A stretch of 64,000 nucleotides of DNA from Lingula anatina. Taxonomy: Eukaryota > Brachiopoda > Lingulata > Lingulida > Lingulidae. A program made the translations under genes and the position numbers. Positions 1 through 11,566 of this stretch are shown here, piece by piece (positions within the stretch are counted from its first letter, which is position 1; every line of letters begins with the position of its first letter). Location: contig NW_019773925.1 in the NCBI RefSeq assembly GCF_001039355.2, positions 481,002 through 545,001 on the forward strand, read 5' to 3'. The notes under the pieces were generated by a model that was not told the origin of the DNA, did not search any database, and worked only from the letters and a program-made list of their open reading frames with translations.

Positions 1-76
1 TGCTTATTCCTTTACCCTTTTCTTTCAGGTAAAACAGAAGATAGTTCTATTCAGATAACACAAGTAAAAACCCAAA

Positions 77-1999
77 ATGGCGGACGGCAGGCGTCTCATA
101 GATCGCATGAAGAAGAAAGACCATAAGGGAGTAAAAGATATTCTGGACATAATGGATAATGACAGAGTGAAGCAACTCTGTGTTACCCGCCCCTTTGACA
201 AGGACGGCATCACCCCCTTCCACGCTGCTGCCGGTTACGGTGGGCCAGCCCTGTTGGAGTACGTCCTAGATACCGTTCTCAGCCCTCCCAACGCCGTTGA
301 TATAGACATCGACATGCTGGCCGACGCTCAGGTGTATAATGCACGGGGAAATAAAGTTCGCATCGCCAAACACTCCACCTGCTTACACATAGCGACGCGA
401 CTTGGCCAGGCACAGAATGTCAAGTTGCTGCTGGAGCGAGGGGCGAACAGTAGCAAACGTGATAGCCAACAATGTCTGCCCCTTCACTACGCCGTCGCTG
501 AGAAACAGGTCGCCATTGCCAAGATCCTGCTCCAGCGAGACCACAAGGGGAAGACCCTGGACATTGAGAACGGACAGGGTGATCTCCCCATACACTTAGC
601 TGTTAAGAAAAACTGTTTAGCTGTTCTGGAAGATCTTCTTGATCGACGCGCCGACGTCAATGGAAGAGACAAACGTCACGCCACTGCTCTCCATTACGCC
701 AGCAAGAACGGACAATATGATATTGTGACTTTGCTCTGCGGACGCGGCGCCGATCTTAACGCAAAAGACGAGGACGACAACGCTCCAATCCACTATGCCG
801 TGCAGAATGGCTACCTTAACGTCGTAGAAGAATTGCTCAAGAAGGGTTGTGACCCGAATATCCGTGACAAGGACAAGCGGTCTGCGCTCCACCTGGCCGT
901 CCTGAGGAAAACAGGCCCACAAAAAGAACTAGTCAAATGCCTTATTGGGTTAGGATGCGATCCCAATGCTCAAGACGACGACGGCAGTACGCCGTTGCAC
1001 ATTTGTTGTCTCCTCGGTCGCTTCGAGACGGTTGATATATTAAAGAGCGCCGCAAAAACAAACTTAAATCTGACAAATAAGCGCGGAGAGACGCCGATGC
1101 ATCTGGCCTGCAGACACGACTACATCAATGTCGTTAAGCTCCTCCTGAAAGCCACAAACGAACGCTCCCCACCGGACCTAACCATACGGGACTTGGACAA
1201 CAAAGTTGCTGTTCAGTATGCTGGTAATAAGGACATTATAGAGATGGTAATGCGGCAGATGCGGCTGACTACACCATCCGTGGAGTTCACAAAAGTCCCT
1301 ACGGAAGAAGAAATGGCCGCTGCGGAGATCAAAGGTTTACACGGCCGAGTAACCAAATTAGGAACCGAACTCGAACAAATTGGCAAAGACCATAAAAACG
1401 TACAAAGTGCTCACGCCAAGCTTCAGTCCGATACTAAGGAAGGCATAGAAGCGCTGAGTAAACGGATAACCGGCCTAGAGATCAAACTAAGCGAGCACAT
1501 TGCCCTGGATGACAAAGTGAAGCACCTGGAACACAAGCTGGACCGGTTGAATAGAGAAATGAGTCATCTTAAGAAGTACCAAGACAAACGAGTCCAGAGA
1601 ATCGGCAAAGAATTAGTGGAACTCAAGGAAAACCAAGTGACGACGACATGGAAAGACGTGGGTGAACCACTGGCTACTACCATTATGGACGTTGTTGCCG
1701 ACATGTTGGGGGCAGACTGGGGCAAAGTGTACTCGAGGCTTATGTTTGCCGTAGGCCGTGGGAACAACGTCATTCCTAGGATTAAACAGCTCGAACGCAA
1801 GTATAAAGACGATCCGTACCGGCAAGCTTTAGACGCGTTGAGTGGATGGAGAAACGCGAGTGGATTATATTTAAATGCTCTGGAACTGCTGAAAGCATTG
1901 GACGCCAGCGGGAGAAGGGATATAGTTGAAGCTATCCAAATCATGGTTAAGGAAACCCGAACAAAGTTTGGGTCCACACTGAGTTTAAAAGAGACATAG
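77..1999 (+). CDS. Ankyrin-repeat, coiled-coil, Death-domain protein
   Basis: A 640-residue protein in one uninterrupted exon. A pyrimidine-rich acceptor ends with CAG at 26-28, so a noncoding exon probably lies upstream. The start ATG follows AAA and no upstream ATG is seen in this exon. Residues 40-395 hold about ten ankyrin repeats with repeated TPLHxA-like and ADVNxxD-like motifs. Residues about 415-520 are charged, heptad-like and likely coiled coil. Residues about 536-625 resemble a Death domain: ADMLGADWGKVY, IKQLERKY, ALDALSGWRNASG and ASGRRDIVEAI match the family pattern of lG-dW, I-ie, lL-W and gr-dl. By family, ankyrin plus Death proteins are intracellular adaptors; here that role is inference. 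No signal peptide or membrane segment is visible. Two AATAAA signals follow (2064-2069 and 2556-2561). The domain calls are by eye. Confidence 0.88.
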   Translation: MADGRRLIDRMKKKDHKGVKDILDIMDNDRVKQLCVTRPFDKDGITPFHAAAGYGGPALLEYVLDTVLSPPNAVDIDIDMLADAQVYNARGNKVRIAKHSTCLHIATRLGQAQNVKLLLERGANSSKRDSQQCLPLHYAVAEKQVAIAKILLQRDHKGKTLDIENGQGDLPIHLAVKKNCLAVLEDLLDRRADVNGRDKRHATALHYASKNGQYDIVTLLCGRGADLNAKDEDDNAPIHYAVQNGYLNVVEELLKKGCDPNIRDKDKRSALHLAVLRKTGPQKELVKCLIGLGCDPNAQDDDGSTPLHICCLLGRFETVDILKSAAKTNLNLTNKRGETPMHLACRHDYINVVKLLLKATNERSPPDLTIRDLDNKVAVQYAGNKDIIEMVMRQMRLTTPSVEFTKVPTEEEMAAAEIKGLHGRVTKLGTELEQIGKDHKNVQSAHAKLQSDTKEGIEALSKRITGLEIKLSEHIALDDKVKHLEHKLDRLNREMSHLKKYQDKRVQRIGKELVELKENQVTTTWKDVGEPLATTIMDVVADMLGADWGKVYSRLMFAVGRGNNVIPRIKQLERKYKDDPYRQALDALSGWRNASGLYLNALELLKALDASGRRDIVEAIQIMVKETRTKFGSTLSLKET

Positions 2000-2063
2000 A
2001 TAATGTTCACATCGGATTATCTTATGTTGCCGTCTTTTTTTAGCATAAAGATATCTGAAGTAT

Positions 2064-2069
2064 AATAAA
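2064..2069 (+). terminator. Poly(A) signal AATAAA for the ankyrin/Death gene
   Basis: AATAAA lies 65 bases after the stop codon. A second AATAAA at 2556-2561 lies beyond the TTA repeat, so a long alternative 3' UTR that includes the repeat is possible. Confidence 0.55.
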
Positions 2070-2169
2070 AACATTGAAAGAGAAAATCAAAATTTTCCTT
2101 ACTATCTTCTCACACAATCATTTCATGAGATTATCAGAATCAAAATATTTGAATTTTTGTCTGTTATTT

Positions 2170-2463
<294 letters not shown>

Positions 2464-2569
2464 GAATGAATATACTGCATATTATGCCAATTTGTTGTTA
2501 GTTGGATACATGTGGAACATTTTGCATCTTTTCTGTATCACTTTTACTTTAACTGAATAAATTTGTTAA

Positions 2570-4135
2570 ATAGAAGTTTGTAGTCTTCTTTAATCTCTCA
2601 TATTATATAAATATCTTTAAGATTCTGAAATGGATTTAGATGTTTGCAGTTTGCAAATCATAGGCGGGTCTGGCAAAGAGGGGACGCATGTCCTTCGTCT
2701 GGCCACCCACACAAAATGTAAATGTATAATTATTTCATTTTAGCACCTGATATCAGAGAGTTTGTTTTACATTGTCCAATTGAACTGAGCCAGCACAGAT
2801 AGAAATCCGGTCCGGATTTTTCTGATCAGGCTTTCACTTATCGTCTACTCTCTATCATGGGGACTCTCTGTCTCGTTACACCGTTAATCTCGACCTGAAG
2901 AATATTGTAAACCTCCGGGGCCTTTATTATCATCCAGATACCGAAATTGAGTTAATCAATACAATTAATACTAATAGTTAATTATTTCTCTTGCCGGAGA
3001 TTGTAGGCCTACTGAGTGCTTTTCCTCTTAAAATGAAATCATTTAGAATGCTTTAAGGATTAAATATCAGGGAGCATCATAAAACAATGCTTCAAAATCA
3101 TTCTCCTATAATACTTCATACACGAACAGTAGTCTGTTAATAATTTTTTTTATTTTATCATTTGCTCCTGTATTGATAAAGTACGTCATATCGGTACCAT
3201 TGTTGTCCGACCTTAATGACCTGAGATAAAGCATTGCCAGTTACGTCTGCGCATTAGATGTGGACTTTATCTTAATTGATAACAAACATACCTCAAAATA
3301 GGAGGTGACTACAGGTTTTTGTTACTGAGCTGGACATTCCCTGTTTGCAGTCTGGTTGATTGGAAATCTTTATAGGTATGTGTATATTTTAGATTTGTAA
3401 AATAACAGAATGGTCTTCGTCGTTTATGTACTGTATGCGCTGTTAACATTATCAGGACAGTTAGAGGATANCGGTTTTTTAAGATAACTCTAATAAGTAA
3501 ACTGCGTTATTTTTTATGAGTGGTCTTTTTTAAGATTGAAGATTAAGTCCTTTGAGGGATAGGCGCAGAGCAAAACTACTGAATTTAACCTAATGTGTAC
3601 TGTGCTGGTCAATTTTTGCATAAAACACGCAAAACAATGGCAGGGTTGACTTTTACTAAGTTGGCCCCCATCAATTTATGACAAAGTAACTATGGGGTAA
3701 AAGAATTGATCACATCATTTTTTAAAGTTTCCGTATCCAATAGTGCTAAGAAAGCGTCGGCACTGAGTCCAAATGAAATAATTTAGCATCTTTAAGTAAC
3801 TTTATTAAAGAGACTTGATGGGGGGCCAACTTACCCCGGGGTCCAACTAGCCCCGATCTCCCCTATGACCCTGTTGAAACCCACACCACCCAAAAATAAC
3901 AATAGAACAGAGAAAATGAAAAAGAGGAGAAAGCGCCACGGGGCCCTGAACTGTTATGCATCTAATATTAAAATGTTAGATTGACAGAAAGTCACTGCTA
4001 CCCAAATTATCGATTTTAACCTGGCCTTAGCTTAATAACCTAACTGATCCTTGAGATGTGTAGGTGTACATGTACGTATACGCATTTATCGGTATTATCT
4101 GGGACAAAGGTCAAGCATAAGGTCAGGCGTGCTTC
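2570..4135. other. Intergenic DNA without a recognised gene
   Basis: AT-rich sequence between the ankyrin/Death gene and the first sulfotransferase. Apart from the small inverted-repeat element at 3657-3833, no coding or RNA signal was found. One ambiguous base (n) is at 3471. Confidence 0.6.
3657..3833. mobile_element. MITE-like element, about 177 bp, with 18-19 bp terminal inverted repeats
   Basis: The left end TAAGTTGGCCCCCATCAA and the right end TTGATGGGGGGCCAACTTA are reverse complements except for one extra G/C. The inside has no coding potential. No clear target duplication was found. Confidence 0.5.
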
Positions 4136-4139
4136 TCGT

Positions 4140-4205
4140 AAATAGACCTACCGCTTCGCATCAGTAACGCTTTCCATTAATAGGTCTACCTCTTCGCATC
4201 AGTCA
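4140..4205. repeat. Short direct repeat upstream of a sulfotransferase gene
   Basis: AATAGACCTACCGCTTCGCA at about 4140 recurs as AATAGGTCTACCTCTTCGCA at about 4179, each followed by TCAGT. The second copy ends about 45 bases before the likely start codon, so it lies in the 5' UTR or proximal promoter. Confidence 0.55.
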
Positions 4206-4247
4206 GCTAAAAAAAGAATACTCCAGACAAGACTAAGTGCAATTAAT

Positions 4248-5306
4248 ATGTCAAGTTTTCAAGATATATACGCGTTTTGCCTCCCATATTTCCATATATT
4301 GCTGGATTGGGTGTACCGCGTTGTGTTTCGGACCAGACTGAGTCCTCTCATGGAGGAAAGTCTGTGGAGAAAATTCACCGTCGAGGAGCGAAGGGTTATT
4401 CTGTCAGAAGACCTCACTCGTCGGTGGTGGTACGAAGGATTTTGTATTCTTTTGAAGTGTTACCGCGAAGACAAAGCGTTGTCTGTGTCAGGGAGAAAGG
4501 TTGTTGAAACAAGATGGACAGAAATTCTTCAAAACAGACTTGCCATATCCAGACGTCTGGCGTTTGTTGACGTTTCGAAGGTCTGTGTATTACAATATAT
4601 TTTTGCTCTAAGTTCTACATTTTTTATTCACCTTGCATGCATAGTTGACCTTTAATTGTTTATGTAGTGCAGAAGCTCGTGTGAATACTGCTCAGCTTTA
4701 ATCGAGGGTAAAGACTCTCGAACAACGAGAGGAGGTACATTATGACCCAATTTTTATATACCTGGACTACATGTAACCAGGTCAATACAAACGCATTGAA
4801 ATACCTAAATGGTATTTTGCAGCACATGAGGAAACTGACTTATTGAACTTTAAAAAAGGGTGCGTCTGTCCCAAAATCGTAAGGCTTTATTGTATAGGAT
4901 CTAACTGTCTCAGATATTTATATTGATATGGACGTCAGGGAGTTTGAGAGAATCATTGCAACCTGATACAGGTAGGGTGTCCTCACACAACCTGACAGGC
5001 CCTGCGTCCCCTTAAAGGATCGGAAATGTCTTTGTGGTACCGGTGACATCCAAGCAGTAGAACATGTTTTGTGTTTTTGTTCTGTGGCAAGCTCTATATA
5101 CGTAAGGAACATCCTGCGTTAAATTTTAGCACGGTAGAAAATTAATTGGGAGGCGGACCAATACGCGATGTGTGTCATTTGATATATACTGTTAACTGTT
5201 CGTTTTCCTAATGCTAAACATTATGTTGTCGTTTTATTAACATATATTAAGGCTATATTGACTAGTCCAACTTGAGTATAATTATGATTTTGTTTTTGGT
5301 TCGCTG

Positions 5307-5353
<47 letters not shown>

Positions 5354-6933
5354 TGGGGTTGTAAAAATACTTTGTACTTACTGGAATGAATTATCTATCT
5401 AGCTATCTATTAATTCCCAAACCGGGGTCCGTCTAGTAGGTACACGGTAGGTGTAAAGACAGGCAGTGCGCTAAAAAAATAAAGGACATGTCTTGCGAGG
5501 GTCGCTGTCCCCCTGATTACTTGAAGTCGCACAGGGTGCCGTACAATTTTTATTTATTATTATTATTTTTATCATTATTACTGTTATTTTTTCTTTTATT
5601 TTTCATCGTTTCAGTGTCAGATCAAGAAGCCAATATTCATCATTGGTCCGTGTCGCTCTGGGACGACTTTCCTCCAAGATGTTCTGTACGAGGATCCTAG
5701 GAATACTTCACCCAGATATTACGAGACGATACACCCAGTGGAAGATATTATCGTAGGAGGCAAGGAACAAAGACTTCTGACCGAACAACGAGCGTTAGGT
5801 ATTCCCATCTTCTTTGTCTAAAAATAAGATAAAAAATAAAACACCCGAAAATACTTAGATACGGACATAACAGATTATATAAACGTCAAAATTCCACATG
5901 ACAACGATTTATAGACTCCCGGGAATTCTTTTTCCTTTACGCGCTTTGTCGCGCTGGCGGTCGATGCAGCATGTGTTTCAAAACAAATTGACTGCAAATT
6001 TAGTACGATTTTGCACCTTCAAGTTCCATGACACGTTTTCATATTGTTTCCACAAGTATTCTCTGCCCCAAAAAGATCAAATGTTATCTTACCGTGTTGT
6101 TAGAATAACTTCTTTTTTCTCCAAGCCCACGTCTTCATTTCCATCCACCTCCAGCTTTAAATGACCACTCAGCTTTACCTCTTACACCACTACACGTCAC
6201 TTCCGGCTCAATTCTGACCAATGCTGATCTCCTCCGGTACCCTTTATTATCTCCTGTAGGCGGCGCGGTCTGCCCTCAACAAGGGTAATAATTTTGTTTT
6301 GTAGTATATTGTCCCATTCTTCCTCAAGAGCTTCGCGGTGATGGTCCAGATTGTTAGCTCCTTTGCATTGCACACTCCAATTGATGTCACAGATGCTTAG
6401 TAAGGTTAATAACAGGGCTCAAAGATGGTTGCTCCATCCTCCGAACATTGTGTTTCTGCAACAAATCACTCTAATCAAGTCAAAACAATATATTCGCTGA
6501 TGGGTCAATAAGTTACAGCTCTCCCTTCATATGAACAGATGGAATTCGCCTAATTATCTTATTAAATGAGACTTGTGCCTTATCTTTTTCCTACCTTCAA
6601 TATTTAAAACAGAGTTATTACTTACAGCATTTGCAAAAAATGGCCTAATTAACCCTTAGAATTGACTTCTATCAATATCTTTTGTTTTATAAATAGCCAC
6701 GGTGTACGAAGCGATGCCTGCACTGAAAGCTCAACATTACGTACACGCTGAAAGAGCGTACGAGTGCTACCATCTGATGGACCAAATGGGGCTGTTTAAG
6801 AACTTCCGGTTTATCACAGGGAACTTCCAGGAATACGAGGCGTGGCGACAAACGCTGACCAAGGACCAAATGGTGGAAGTTTACCGATTCCATAAATTAC
6901 AAATGCAACTCATTCTTTTGGCAAGAAGCAAAG

Positions 6934-6964
<31 letters not shown>

Positions 6965-8030
6965 CGCGCGTTTGTGTGTTTTATTTGCCGTAAAAAATCC
7001 TTTCAACGTCAATTCTCTCAATCTCTGCTGAAAGTTATTTTCATTTTCCATGATTACCGAAATATATGTCTTGCAAAAAAGACACGTTGAACTGTGTCTT
7101 AACTGTGTAAAATGTTTTTGTGTAAGCCTCTTAAATGTAATCTTAGGCTCTATTCCCATAGATTTTAGATCGATCTATCCCCGCGGGGAGTCTCACTAGA
7201 TTACATTCACATAATCAGACTTAAATGTCCGTCCCGCCTACTACAAGCTGTAAGGGGGTAATTAACTTTCGTGTCCGCCCGGCTGACAGCTATTTAGCGG
7301 GAACCCCCAGGGATTTAGGTCGATCTAAAGTAGGTCGATTTAATCTATGGAAATGGGGTGTTAGATCTTTGACAGCCGTATGCATGCATACCTGTGTATG
7401 CAAAATATTAAACAAAATAGCAGCGTTAAATATTGATATCTATCCGGCCTAATGATAGAGCCAAATTTTAATTCAAGCATTTGTTTAATTCAAGATTCCC
7501 TGGAAAATAACCAACAGCTCGTTTTCAAGGAGTCCTCCCATGCTATGAACCTGGAGGTAATACTAAAGGTGTACCCGGACGCTCTCTTTATTAACACTTA
7601 CCGTGACCCCTGCCAGGCAACGGCGTCTATGAGCTCTCTATGTGAGGGCTTAATGCTAAGTCTAGGGTTTGAGCCAAAGGACATAGATTTAGGGCTCATT
7701 GGCCAAGATATGTTTCGATCCCCGCTGATCAACGGTGGAAATGAGATGGTGAAATTTCGGAAGAGCCACCCAGAAGAAGAACATCGATTTTGCGATATAG
7801 ATTACAAAGATATTGTTGGTTCTCCCATGGCTGTAGTGAAGCAAATCTACAAGTATTTTGGCTTGAGGTTGACATCGGAAGCGGAAGCGAAGATGAGCGC
7901 TTACGTCAGGGAACATCCTCAAAACAAATATGGCCGCCATAAGTACGATTTCAAGCGCTATAAGCTGACAGAAGAGGAAGTGATGGAACATTTTAAAGAA
8001 TATGTTGAATTTTATAAATCACGACGTTGA
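4248..8030 (+). CDS. PAPS-dependent sulfotransferase, Sulfotransfer_3-like
   Basis: Four exons join in phase: 4248-4580, 5615-5798, 6697-6933 and 7495-8030, giving 429 residues. Exon 2 may instead start at 5621, since a second CAG lies six bases in; both keep frame. The PAPS-binding loop KKPIFIIGPCRSGTT is at about 115-129. A second cofactor/core motif follows: LVFKESSHAMN, then VYPDALFINTYRDP. The C-terminal part (YFGLRLTSEAEAKM, then GRHKYDFKRYKLTEE) also matches this bacterial-type family. Such enzymes move sulfate from PAPS to a hydroxyl group; the acceptor cannot be told. A hydrophobic stretch at residues 9-25 might be a weak membrane anchor, but there is no clear signal peptide. The third intron carries a GATC-rich MITE. 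Internal exon edges are predicted. Confidence 0.88.
6934..6972. repeat. (GT)n/(GC)n microsatellite at an intron donor
   Basis: GT and GC dinucleotides begin exactly at the exon 3 donor of the sulfotransferase gene, so the splice donor is itself the first unit of a variable repeat. Confidence 0.85.
7151..7356 (+). mobile_element. GATC-rich MITE, copy 1
   Basis: The left end TTCCCATAGATTTTAGATCG mirrors a right end of GTCGATTTAATCTATGGAA. The inside holds CCCCGCGGGGAGTCTCACTA. Near-copies occur at 23527-23735 (reversed) and 50611-50828, with decayed pieces near 27720 and 39270. It lies in a sulfotransferase intron. Confidence 0.75.
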
Positions 8031-8094
8031 GTTCCACTTGGTCATTCTGGAATATCCACATTTTTAGTTACTCTATTTTTAACTTTAATTGTAC

Positions 8095-8100
8095 AATAAA
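8095..8100 (+). terminator. Poly(A) signal AATAAA of the first sulfotransferase
   Basis: AATAAA lies 65 bases after the TGA stop. Confidence 0.75.
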
Positions 8101-9073
8101 GCAATGTGCATTTGTGTGCACGATATGATCATTTGGAGAGTTTGCTTTTTTTTTCTTTTCGATATCGAATTGTTATTATTTCTTGTGGCTTGGATCATAT
8201 AACAAAGTTCATGATTTATTGCATAGATGTTATATTGTTTTGATTGTATTTCATTCAAAAACCATTTGTCATTCAGTTAAAAAACTGAAAGAGCCACCAG
8301 TGATACACTGCCGCCGGAAAGTCACCTTACAAAAAGGCCGCATGGACCATGACCCATGCAAGAAACGTGGATTCAAATCAAAGTATTATAGATACGAAGG
8401 AGCAAGAGTATTTGGCTTACCAAAAAGAACACCCAATTTTTTATAAATCCCTACTATTAAGTTTTTCTTTTTTTCCCTTAATTTCTACGGTTTCAGAATG
8501 GCCCTCTTTAAATTTTTGGAGATTCTGAGAGGATCGGTTTTGCAATGGGAATTGCACCTTTGGGTTATAGGCCTACCGCCAATTACTACCCCAAATAAGA
8601 ATCGTGCACGGGTCTTTCAACACCAAAGGATGTGCAGGCATTCAGCCTGACGATGCTCTTGTAACAAAAGCAAAATGTAGCTGTTTTACTTTTGTTCCAA
8701 AGTACGTGATAACTATCACTAAAACGCTATGAAATATATCAGTTTACTTGCCGTTCCCCTGACATGTGGACAAGCATTTGTTTTATTTAATTGGAAAACC
8801 ACTCTCCTGCGTGCTGAAATAGATGATATGACATTTCAACTGCCGTTAAAAAGACTTGCAGGGATCTGAAAGCACTTTGGTTAAACAGACAATCTAGTCA
8901 TTCATGTAATAAATAAATCTAATAAATATTGGCATCCATACAGATCAACTTAATAGATATAAAAACGCCCAAGCTTTCGGTGAATGCGCCTTCGTCGGGT
9001 GACTGTACCCAGCGCCGTGATTATGATAAATCTTTTATCATCGTTTATACGCTATACTGCTTTTGATGAACAT

Positions 9074-9109
<36 letters not shown>

Positions 9110-10228
9110 GGGTTTTTATGTAGAACTTATAATTTATTAATTATCCGAGATTTACGTGCAACCGTCATCCACCCGCAGCCTTCTTTTTAGTATTCGTTTA
9201 CATAAGCCGTGAATATACCAGTAGAAACCATACAACTTGACAAACAGGTACCGGTACATATACAGAAAGAAATACGCTGATTTGAAAGCTGTTGCCAATA
9301 GTTCCATATGCATGCATATTTGATGTTTTTTATACTGGCATACACGACTAATGTTTAAAATCTGCAATTCCTAAGGCAGTCTACGCGTCTTGAAGACCAC
9401 ATTTCGTGTCATGCAGACATAAAAGAGGATTAATGCTGCACGAGATAAGTTTTTTTTTCTTAAGAATCCTTTCCCACAAACAAGTGCCAGAACCAAAGAG
9501 AATACTGAGGTAAGGATAGTCTTGAATTGCGTTGAAGTTCACAGATTGTCGAGATACTGTTAGTTGTGTAGATATCAGTTATGGTTATGTTTGTTTGTAA
9601 TAAATCTCCACGATATAAATAAGTCTAAAGCCGTTAAAAGGTGCAGGCCCTTAACTACTATGTGCACCAAGACCTATAGCCAGCAACTTCAAACATTTTA
9701 ATTGTGGACATTTTCCATGAGACCTTTGTGTATCGAGATCAATTTTTACTTTTACCCGATGGTTTGTTTGAACCCCCCCCCCCCCCCCCCCAAAAAAAAA
9801 AAAAAAACTTACGGGCCTGCTACATGCATAGATAATCATAATCTGGAGCTGAAACTGACAAATTCGGTTACTGTGGCATCGGCTATTGGGTTGGCCGTCC
9901 AGGATTAATTTCAAATCAAAATCTTTATTTGACCACTCAATACAATAGGAGGATTTGATATAATCTTCTGTTCCTCTTCGTGGCTTGAAGGTGATGACAA
10001 GGAAAAAATATGACTCTAGAAATTTCAATTTCAAATAAAAAGGGAATCACATCCAAGTGGAATTCTGAATGAGACATTCTTTTTACGATCGTTCCACAAC
10101 GCTCGATTTTTGAGCGTCATCGTGTTTCTTCTGTAAAACATTACCTCCTCCACGATCATTTCAAATGTCGTAAAGCAAAGAGAGCTACGTATCTTCATTT
10201 TGAAACAAAGTTTTTTGATATGCCTTAA
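8101..10228. other. Intergenic DNA, simple repeats only
   Basis: No gene recognised. It contains a (TC)n tract at about 9078-9104 and adjoining poly-C and poly-A runs at about 9774-9807. Short open frames here have no recognisable domain and are treated as chance. Confidence 0.55.
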
Positions 10229-11323
10229 TACCCCCGTCACACTAGAAGCGGAATGAGCAAGAATGCCGTCGGAAAGACAATTCTTTGTGCGCTCCTGGAT
10301 ATTCGAAGAGCATTCTAAAAATTCCGAGTGCATTCTAAATATTTTTACCCATTCTTGTGGCATCCCGAATGTTTCTGTCATGTCAAAGACTTTCGAAGTG
10401 CATTCCAAGTGGAAATTTATCGAATGGCATTTGAACAGTATTCTAACTGCACTATGACTGTATTCTAAATATTCTGATCACATTAGAAGAATATTCGAAC
10501 CGACAAGTGACTTAAAGCCCCCGTCAAACTTATTCGAAATTAGTAGGAATCAAGCCGGAATTACTAAATTTAAAAATTCGTACCATATTCGGGAGAGAAT
10601 TTCAAATTATCATAAAATATTACGGCTTTTATAAGAATGCCTCTGGAATAATAAGAATGCACAACGAACCCGCCTGGAATGATTCTTGCACATTCCAGGT
10701 ATATTACCTCTCAAATGCAGCTCGAATGTAGTTGGAATATTGTAGTGATATTGCAATAAATTTCCTCTTGGAATGCACTTCAAAAGTTTTTGACATGACA
10801 AAAACATTCGAGCCGGCCACAAGAATGGGTAAAAATATTTGGAATGCACTCAGAATTTTTATAATATTTTTAGAATGCTCTTCGAATATCCTGGAATGCA
10901 CAAATATTGTATTTCAGACGCCATTCTTAATCATTCCGCCTCTAGTGTGACGGGGATTTTATACCCCGCCAGAATGTTTCGAATGTGCCTCGGATGAGCT
11001 GAAATATTAATGTTGCCAGCAATCGAACTACACTATGGCGCCGTTCAAAGTATATTCTTAATATTCTTACTGCCTTCTTACAGCATTATAAACATTCCTA
11101 GTTTTCCAACTACATTCCAACTGCTTTTGAGAGCTAATGCAGTCGAAAGTGCATTCATCATTCCAGGCGAATTCAAGCGCATTCTGAGTATTCCAACGGT
11201 ACTCTTACAATAATTAAGGTCAATTTGAAATTTTTCCCCGAATGTGGTGTGAATTTTAAAAGTTCTTCGTTCAGGCTCATTCTTTTTTATTCCTGCTGAT
11301 TCCTAATAAGTGTGACGGGGGTA
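10229..11323. mobile_element. Two foldback elements with interleaved arms
   Basis: Four ends share the motif CCCCCGTCACACT or its complement: left ends at 10231 and 10518, right ends at 10955 and 11321. The segment from 10231 (about 200 bp) is the imperfect reverse complement of the segment ending at 10955. The segment from 10518 (about 220 bp) pairs with the one ending at 11321. The order is a-b-a'-b', not nested. Arms are rich in GAATGC/GCATTC motifs. The outer ends read TA-CCCCCGTCA and TGACGGGGG-TA, consistent with a TA target duplication. There is no coding capacity. The block lies just upstream of the WSCD-like gene. Confidence 0.8.
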
Positions 11324-11566
11324 TAAACAAGGGCCCGAGTGGTATTCGTACGTTCTGCGCACGTAACGTTGCCACAACGACGTTTGTCAAAAGAATAAGT
11401 GATAAACGATGAGACAGATATATGCAACATTATCTTCCTAGTCAGAGTGACACAAACTTAAAACATTTTTGGAAGGTGTGTCCAGGTCACTATTGTTAGC
11501 GACTAAGTACGAAGTCTCTTTTCTTTTTCTTTTACTTTTAGGACAGCCCTTTCGTTCAGTCCTGCC

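Noticed and set aside
8183-8446. 87-codon plus-strand frame after the first sulfotransferase
   Set aside because: No recognisable domain, promoter or splice context; likely chance.
10031-10950. Several overlapping open frames rich in MHSKYF and ECTSKVFD motifs
   Set aside because: They are translations of the foldback arms and mirror each other between strands.
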